A DNA stretch of 64,000 nt from Marinobacter guineae. GTDB lineage: Bacteria; Pseudomonadota; Gammaproteobacteria; Pseudomonadales; Oleiphilaceae. This document shows, piece by piece, positions 59,184 to 64,000 of this stretch. Each line of letters opens with the position of its first letter. The first letter of the stretch is position 1. Below the pieces are notes generated by a model that had not been told where the DNA came from, ran no database searches, and was given only the letters and a program-made list of their open reading frames with translations. A program made the translations under genes and the position numbers. The stretch spans positions 1,054,001 to 1,118,000 of the forward strand of contig NZ_KZ319339.1 of NCBI RefSeq assembly GCF_002744735.1. The letters are read 5' to 3'.

Positions 59184-60986
59184 TCAGAACCACTCGGCCT
59201 TCATGTTCAGACAGGTATCGTCCTGATTGCGCAACAGAACCAGATCCTGCGCCACGGTTGGCAATTCCCAGTGGAAGAAGTACTGGGCCGCCTGGAGCTT
59301 GCCCTGATAGAAGTTGCGTTCGTCATCGCTGTTGGCTGAGCCCAAAGCATGGGCAGCCGCATTGGCCTGCCGGAGCCACATCCAGGCGACGATGATGTGC
59401 CCGAACAGGTGCAGGTAGCAGGAGGCGTTGGCCAGGGTTTTGTCGACCTCGCCGCCCATCAGGGATTTGCCCAGGCTTTGGGTGACTTTCACCGCCTGCT
59501 GCAGGGTTTCGCTCAGAGAGAGCGCCCACTGCTGGCAGCGGTCGGTGGTGGCCGCCTCGAGATCCACCTGCATTTCCTGCATCAGCAATTGCAGGCCGTG
59601 GCTCTGGTCCTGCCAGATCTTACGACCGAGTAGGTCCAAGGCCTGGATACCGTTGGTGCCTTCATGGATGGGGTTCAGGCGGTTGTCGCGCCAGCACTGC
59701 TCTACCGGATATTCCCGGGTGTATCCTGCGCCACCATAGACCTGAATGGCCAGATCGTTCGCTTTGGGGCCGTATTCGGAAGGCCAGGCTTTGATCACCG
59801 GGGTGAGCAGGTCCAGCAGTTTGCCAGCTTCCAGGCGCTTCTGTTCGTCCGGATGGGTGTGCTGGTCGTCCATCAGCCGCGCGCCAAACAGGCACAGGGC
59901 CAGGCCGCCTTCGCTGTAGGCTTTCTGGGCCAGCAGCATGCGCCGTACATCGGCATGGTCAATAATGGGCACCTGCGGGGATTCCGGATTCTTTTCGCTG
60001 GCCCTGCGGCCCTGCAACCGGTCCCTGGCGTATTCCAGGCTGTGCATGTAACCGCGATAACCGATAACCGCAGCGCCAAAGCCGACGCCTACCCTGGCTT
60101 CGTTCATCATCTGGAACATGTATTTCAGGCCCTGGTGGGGTTCGCCAACCAGGTAGCCGTGACAGGGGGCGTCGTCGCCGAAGCTCAGGGCCGTGGAGGT
60201 AGTGCCACGGTAGCCGAGTTTGTGGATCAGGCCGGCCAGGCTGACGCCATTGCGTTCTGTAGGATTGCCCTCCTGGTCCACCCGGAACTTGGGGACGATG
60301 AACAGGGAGATGCCCTTCACACCCGCCGGGGCGCCTTTGATCTTGGCCAGCACCATATGAACGATGTTGTCGGTGATCGACTGTTCGCCGCCCGAGATAT
60401 AGATCTTGGCGCCTTTGATCAGGTAATGCCCCTCGTCGGTGAGCGTTGCCGAGGTGCGGATATCCGCCAGGGAGGAGCCGGCGTGGGGTTCAGTGAGTGC
60501 CATGGTGCCACTGCAGCGGCCGCTGAGCATGTGCGGCAGGAAGGTGGTTTGCTGCTGTTCGTTGCCGAATACGCGGATGAGGTTTGCCGCGGCAGTGGTC
60601 AGGAACGGGTAACCCGCAGTGCCGGGGTTGGCGGCGGTGAAGAAGCCGTTGCAGGCGGCCATAACCGACTCCGGCAGTTGCATTCCGCCCAGGTCGTAGT
60701 CGTAACGCCCGGCGATGAAGCCGGCCTCGGCGTAGGCGTCGAAGGCTTCTTTGACCTGCGGCAGCATTTCGACCTGGCCGTTGACGAACCTGGGTTCGTC
60801 CTTGTCGGCGGCACTGTTGTGAGTCGCAAACTTTACCCGGGCCATTTTGTCGGCGGTTTCGATGACCGCGTTGAAGGTGTCGCGGTTGTGTTCGCGGAAG
60901 CGCTCACGGGTGGTGAGGTTTTCGGTATCGAGAACTTCATAGAGCTGGAACGCCAGGTCGCGGCGGTCGATCAGGGTGTCGGTCAT
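59184..60986 (-). CDS. Acyl-CoA dehydrogenase, long type (about 600 residues)
   Basis: I chose the ATG at 60986 (AGGAGA 6 nt upstream), 8 codons inside the open frame. The 600-residue protein has an N-terminal extension, the FAD domains (MALTEPHAGSSLADI, GAKIYISGGEQ) and the catalytic Glu in NPIHEGTNGIQ, then an extra C-terminal domain of about 130 residues. This fits the DmdC/AidB-like long group. It probably oxidises fatty acyl-CoA during alkane use. Confidence 0.88.
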   Translation of the reverse strand: MTDTLIDRRDLAFQLYEVLDTENLTTRERFREHNRDTFNAVIETADKMARVKFATHNSAADKDEPRFVNGQVEMLPQVKEAFDAYAEAGFIAGRYDYDLGGMQLPESVMAACNGFFTAANPGTAGYPFLTTAAANLIRVFGNEQQQTTFLPHMLSGRCSGTMALTEPHAGSSLADIRTSATLTDEGHYLIKGAKIYISGGEQSITDNIVHMVLAKIKGAPAGVKGISLFIVPKFRVDQEGNPTERNGVSLAGLIHKLGYRGTTSTALSFGDDAPCHGYLVGEPHQGLKYMFQMMNEARVGVGFGAAVIGYRGYMHSLEYARDRLQGRRASEKNPESPQVPIIDHADVRRMLLAQKAYSEGGLALCLFGARLMDDQHTHPDEQKRLEAGKLLDLLTPVIKAWPSEYGPKANDLAIQVYGGAGYTREYPVEQCWRDNRLNPIHEGTNGIQALDLLGRKIWQDQSHGLQLLMQEMQVDLEAATTDRCQQWALSLSETLQQAVKVTQSLGKSLMGGEVDKTLANASCYLHLFGHIIVAWMWLRQANAAAHALGSANSDDERNFYQGKLQAAQYFFHWELPTVAQDLVLLRNQDDTCLNMKAEWF

Positions 60987-61117
60987 TCTTGGTCTCCTGT
61001 TTGTAGCCAATAGCCTCTCATACCTTGTTTTTTCTGGGAACCGGCGCTTATGACATAATCATGGTCAATATCGCCAAACCTTGATCTTACATTGATTCAA
61101 CTGGCACTCGGCGGCCG

Positions 61118-61227
61118 GCCGCCAGCGGGGCATACCCTCCCGGGACACGCTGTGAATGCGTCCCTGTACGCTTGAGTGCAGCATCCCTGCTGCACACAGT
61201 CCCGGAAGGGTATGCCCCGCTGGCGCC
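61118..61227 (+). repeat. Hairpin element A3
   Basis: Arms at 61118-61146 and 61199-61227 pair over 29 bp with two mismatches. The 52-nt core is a close match to A2 (GTCCCT loop, linker CGCTTGAG, stem GTGCAGC/GCTGCAC). It ends 17 bp before the start of the AraC-type regulator, overlapping its probable 5' UTR. Confidence 0.9.
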
Positions 61228-61243
61228 TTACTTTGGAGTATGT

Positions 61244-62239
61244 ATGCGGAGCGTTTCTGTAATCGGTTTCGATGGCGCTTTAGCCAGTGCGATAACCGGA
61301 ATTATTGATCTTTTGCGGCTTGCCGGGGTTACCTGGGCGAGGATTAACGGAGAAACGCCGGTACCTCAGTTCTCAACGCAACTGCTAACCAAAGACGGAG
61401 CACCCTGCCGTTGTATAAACGGCCTGACCATTCAGCCGGATGGGGCATGGAGCGTTCGGCAACAGACAGACAAAAACGCTGATCTAGTCATAATTCCAAC
61501 CATTGGTGGCTCCATTGATCGAGTGCTGGCTGAAAACCCGGAATTGATTGAATGGCTTGGCAACTTTCAGACGTCAGACGCCGGCCAGGTTCGCTTGGCC
61601 AGCAACTGCACGGGCGCTTTCATGCTGGCGGAGGCCGGTTTGCTGGATGGGCGGCAGGCGACGACTCACTGGGGGTTCAGTAACCAGTTTCGGCAGCGTT
61701 ATCCGGCGGTGGATCTGCAACCGGACAAGCTGGTGACGGTGGACGGGTACGTTGCCTGTGCAGGGGGCGGGATGGCCTGGTGGGATCTGGGAATTTATCT
61801 GGTGGAGCGCTATGCCGGGGCTCAGGTGGCACGGGAGTTGGCGAAGGCGTTTGTGATTGATGCCGGCCGGACCAGTCAGGCGCCATACAGCGCCTTGCAG
61901 GCTCGGAGATACCATTCGGATGCCGCCATTCTGAGGCTTCAGGAGTGGCTGGATGGCCATTTCAGTCATCCTGTGACTCTGCAGTCTCTGGCTTCGCTGA
62001 GCGGGCTGGCTGAGCGTTCACTGATTCGCCGGTTCAAGGCGGCGACGGGGGATACGCCAACCAGTTACCTGCAAGTTCTGAGAATTGAGGCGGCGCGGCA
62101 GCACCTGGAAAATTCCCGGGTGGCGGTTGAGGAGGTTACCCGGTTAGTGGGGTATGAGGACGTCAGTTCCTTCAGCCGACTGTTCAGAAAACACACCGGT
62201 CTGGCGCCAGGGGTGTACCGCTCCAGATTTGGGCGCTGA
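61244..62239 (+). CDS. DJ-1/AraC-type transcriptional regulator (GlxA-like)
   Basis: The ATG at 61244 has TTTGGAG 5 nt upstream; the open frame extends into the hairpin element but that part is not coding. The 331-residue protein has an N-terminal DJ-1/PfpI-like domain (about 1-195; SNCTGAFMLAEAGLLDGRQATTHW) and two C-terminal HTH motifs (HPVTLQSLASLSGLAERSLIRRF, VEEVTRLVGYEDVSSFSRLFRKH). It probably responds to a small ligand. Target genes are unknown. Confidence 0.9.
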   Translation: MRSVSVIGFDGALASAITGIIDLLRLAGVTWARINGETPVPQFSTQLLTKDGAPCRCINGLTIQPDGAWSVRQQTDKNADLVIIPTIGGSIDRVLAENPELIEWLGNFQTSDAGQVRLASNCTGAFMLAEAGLLDGRQATTHWGFSNQFRQRYPAVDLQPDKLVTVDGYVACAGGGMAWWDLGIYLVERYAGAQVARELAKAFVIDAGRTSQAPYSALQARRYHSDAAILRLQEWLDGHFSHPVTLQSLASLSGLAERSLIRRFKAATGDTPTSYLQVLRIEAARQHLENSRVAVEEVTRLVGYEDVSSFSRLFRKHTGLAPGVYRSRFGR

Positions 62240-62350
62240 TCCTGGTAGAACCGCGTTCTGGCGCGGGTTATGCATCGAATTTTCCAGAAGGCCAGGTTCC
62301 GGCCGGTAACGTAAAGAATACCGACAGGTTTACATATGGGGAGGTCCGCC

Positions 62351-62515
62351 ATGAGCGCACCAATGAAGCAAAGCCAGGCAGACATTCTGAACCGGCTTTA
62401 CGATATGAAACGCAAACAGATCGAAAATGCCCTCCAGCAGGGAAACAGCTTTCGCTGTCAGGTTCTTGAAGCAGAAGCCGAGGCTATTTCACACGCACTG
62501 AAGACTGTTCGCTAG
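62351..62515 (+). CDS. Small protein, 54 residues, unknown
   Basis: The ATG follows GGGAGG by 6 nt. The product is mostly charged and probably helical (DILNRLYDMKRKQIENALQQ, EAEAEAISHALKT), with a single Cys and no signal peptide. The strong ribosome site and codon usage like that of its neighbours support it as real. No family recognised. Confidence 0.65.
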   Translation: MSAPMKQSQADILNRLYDMKRKQIENALQQGNSFRCQVLEAEAEAISHALKTVR

Positions 62516-62533
62516 CCATTCCCGGCCCATTCA

Positions 62534-63553
62534 TCAGGAGCCATATTTTTTCAGACGACGGCTCCAGCGCTGCTTCGCGTAACGGCGAAGGTTAGAGACA
62601 TTATCGGTTTCGTCCATGATCTCGGTGCCCAAAAGTGTCTCTAATATGTCCTCCAGCGTCACTATTCCCAGCCAGGTTCCGAGCTCGTCATAAACCACGG
62701 CCAGGTGTTGCCGCTCTCTCAGCATGTCCGAGAACAGAAATTCGATATTGGTGTTGCCTTTAACCCGCTTGATTTTGCGCATATGTTCCAGAAGGTTCAC
62801 ATCGGCATCCAGGTTGATCAGATCCGCCCGGTGGAGGTATCCGAGCGCCTCTCCATCTTCATCTATTACCGGATAGCGGGAGAACGGTGATCTTCCGACC
62901 TTCTCTCTGAACTGCCCAACCGTGACATCCGGGTCAACGAATTTGCACACCGTTCTGGGTGTCATCACGGAGCTGACCTTGATTTCATGGAATCGGAGCA
63001 CGTTCTGGATCATCCGCCGCTCGTCTTCATCCAGAGCCTGCTGATCCCGGCCGATCTCGGCCAGCGCGCTGATCTCGGCGCGTATATCAACGTCTGCTTC
63101 ACCAGATCCGATTCGACGGGTGATCTGTTTGGAGAGCCAGATGAACGGCAACAATGCCTTGATCATAAACCCAAGAACAGCTGGCAGCTTCGGCGCAATG
63201 GAGCGCCAGTACTTGGCACCGATGGTCTTCGGGATAATCTCGGAGAAGAACAGGATGGCGAGGGTCATCACTGCTGACGCGGCCCCCACCCACGCCTCTC
63301 CAAAAACCACCGCCACCTGGGCGCCGACACCAGTTGCACCTGCAGTATGAGCCACGGTGTTGAGTGTGAGGATTGCCGAAAGCGGGTCATCAACATCGTC
63401 TTTGAGCTTACGCAACTTGGCGAACAGCTTCGGGCTGTCCTTTTTAAGTGAGGCGATATAGCTCGGCGTAACCGACAGGAGCGCGGCTTCGAGGATTGAA
63501 CAGAGGAACGAAAAGGCAATGGAGATAACTGCGAATGCAATCAGGAGCGTCAT
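62534..63553 (-). CDS. CNNM-type membrane protein with CBS domains
   Basis: A 339-residue protein: DUF21 membrane domain with three to four helices (about 1-135; LTLNTVAHTAGATGVGA and SEIIPKTIGAKYW), then a CBS pair at about 200-325 (SVMTPRTVCKFV, SRYPVIDEDGEALGYLHR, LAVVYDELGTWLGIVTLEDILETLLG). The C-terminal CorC_HlyC domain of longer relatives is missing. Family members transport magnesium or handle ions; the role here is unproven. Confidence 0.9.
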   Translation of the reverse strand: MTLLIAFAVISIAFSFLCSILEAALLSVTPSYIASLKKDSPKLFAKLRKLKDDVDDPLSAILTLNTVAHTAGATGVGAQVAVVFGEAWVGAASAVMTLAILFFSEIIPKTIGAKYWRSIAPKLPAVLGFMIKALLPFIWLSKQITRRIGSGEADVDIRAEISALAEIGRDQQALDEDERRMIQNVLRFHEIKVSSVMTPRTVCKFVDPDVTVGQFREKVGRSPFSRYPVIDEDGEALGYLHRADLINLDADVNLLEHMRKIKRVKGNTNIEFLFSDMLRERQHLAVVYDELGTWLGIVTLEDILETLLGTEIMDETDNVSNLRRYAKQRWSRRLKKYGS

Positions 63554-63659
63554 AAGGACCTTGGCGTAACTAAGGGGCAGAAATTTTATCGAACTGATAT
63601 CCGATTCACCACAAGCAATGAATAATGGCCTTTGAACTCTTGATCAATAGCAAGTTGAC

Positions 63660-63687
63660 TTGACCTTCCGGACGGGCCACGTATCAT
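63660..63687 (+). promoter_or_regulatory. Sigma-70 promoter for the mrp leader
   Basis: TTGACC (-35) and TATCAT (-10) lie 16 bp apart, 30 bp before the leader ORF. Confidence 0.55.
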
Positions 63688-63717
63688 CGGACTTCAAGTT
63701 TTACTGACGGAGCAACC

Positions 63718-63831
63718 ATGACCGCAAGGTCCTTCGGCTGCAATAGCACTATCCGCCCACCTGTTACCGCTGACATCGCGCGGCATCGGGGACGTCTTCC
63801 GTACTTCCCGGACCCGCCCGCTTCCTGCTGA
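63718..63831 (+). CDS. 37-residue leader ORF upstream of mrpA
   Basis: CGGAG lies 7 nt before the ATG, and a promoter lies 30 bp upstream. The peptide is rich in Arg and Pro; its second half runs RHRGRLPYFPDPPASC. The PDPP end and clustered Arg resemble leader peptides that slow ribosomes, such as mgtL, though it is not homologous by eye. It ends 126 bp before mrpA. It could act as a sensor of translation for the antiporter operon. Not a known family to me. Confidence 0.5.
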   Translation: MTARSFGCNSTIRPPVTADIARHRGRLPYFPDPPASC

Positions 63832-63957
63832 TCCACCTCACCGCCCCCTCCGTAATGGCACCGGAACACATTATGCAGGGATGCTGGCAGGAGACTAAAC
63901 TCTGGCAAACATGCCTCTGATACTCACTTAGAAAAAAAACCAATAACGAGGTTGCGA

Positions 63958-64000
63958 TGTCGCTACCGCTGGTTGTTTTACTGCCCTTTCTGGGCGCCCT
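63958..64000 (+). CDS. mrpA: Mrp/Pha monovalent cation:H+ antiporter subunit A, partial
   Basis: The window ends after 14 codons (MSLPLVVLLPFLGA). This start is typical of MrpA/PhaA (ShaA) subunits in Pseudomonas and relatives, which begin with a hydrophobic helix. AACGAGG lies upstream as the ribosome site. The complex exchanges sodium or potassium for protons. Only the very start is visible, so the call is by similarity of a short stretch. Confidence 0.65.

Larger units (their letters stand above)
63554..63957. other. 404-bp gap with leader region of mrpA
   Basis: Holds a sigma-70 promoter (63660-63687), the 37-codon leader ORF (63718-63831), and 126 bp without a convincing gene before mrpA. 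A second frame at 63855-63920 lacks a ribosome site. An A-run precedes the mrpA ribosome site. Confidence 0.6.

Noticed and set aside
61172..61243. N-terminal extension of the AraC-type regulator
   Set aside because: These codons come from hairpin element A3; the ATG at 61244 has its own ribosome site and fits the DJ-1 domain start.
63684..63908. 74-codon minus-strand frame over the mrp leader
   Set aside because: It is the antisense shadow of the leader ORF, without a promoter or ribosome site.
63855..63920. 21-codon frame between the leader ORF and mrpA
   Set aside because: No Shine-Dalgarno sequence precedes the ATG, and the peptide has no notable features.

Overview
The window looks like chromosome from a marine, hydrocarbon- and terpenoid-degrading gammaproteobacterium, most likely Marinobacter or a close relative. 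This is inferred from gene content: alkB, a complete-looking atu cluster, serA next to a D-2-hydroxyglutarate dehydrogenase, an imelysin/di-heme/DUF1513 iron operon, PhoX, TRAP transporters and an Mrp antiporter. The assignment rests on protein recognition, not on a search. I see no rRNA, tRNA, CRISPR array, phage or insertion-sequence transposase.

Layout. 0-14 kb: a cytochrome b561/YceI-type pair, a tiny ORF flanked by hairpins, an EAL phosphodiesterase, an SLC13-type permease, parE, a subtilisin-like lipoprotein overlapping a PrcB-family lipoprotein, and a three-gene TRAP system with a TatT-like lipoprotein. 14-26 kb: a TetR regulator divergent from atuA-B-C-D-E-F-H, for citronellol/geraniol catabolism through geranyl-CoA carboxylase. 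26-45 kb: mostly housekeeping genes (quinone oxidoreductase, BLUF photoreceptor, TRIC channel, purine permease plus apt, FAH protein, ABC1 kinase, mscL, sirtuin, D2HGDH, serA, OmpA lipoprotein, hydrolases, DMT exporter, DctP, MscS, rlmJ). 45-50 kb: a probably Fur-controlled imelysin operon. 50-56 kb: an MFS transporter, a small membrane protein, a chemoreceptor with a C-terminal sensor, and PhoX. 56-62 kb: alkane monooxygenase with beta-oxidation genes and a DJ-1/AraC regulator. The right end holds a CNNM/CBS protein, then the leader and start of an Mrp antiporter operon.

The most unusual structure is a family of nine intergenic hairpin elements of about 95-115 bp. Each has a nearly perfect outer stem of 24-30 bp whose sequence differs from copy to copy, closed over a conserved core of about 52-55 nt that folds into two small hairpins. 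Five lie inside the atu operon, two just after it, one after alkB and one before the AraC-type regulator. Related core subtypes keep the same fold with different stem sequences. I know of no described element that matches, but I could not search.

Other leads are a 37-codon Arg/Pro-rich leader ORF before mrpA, a 15-codon ORF between two hairpins at 0.9 kb, a BLUF protein with a C-terminal membrane anchor, and an unidentified 425-residue protein next to an MscS channel.
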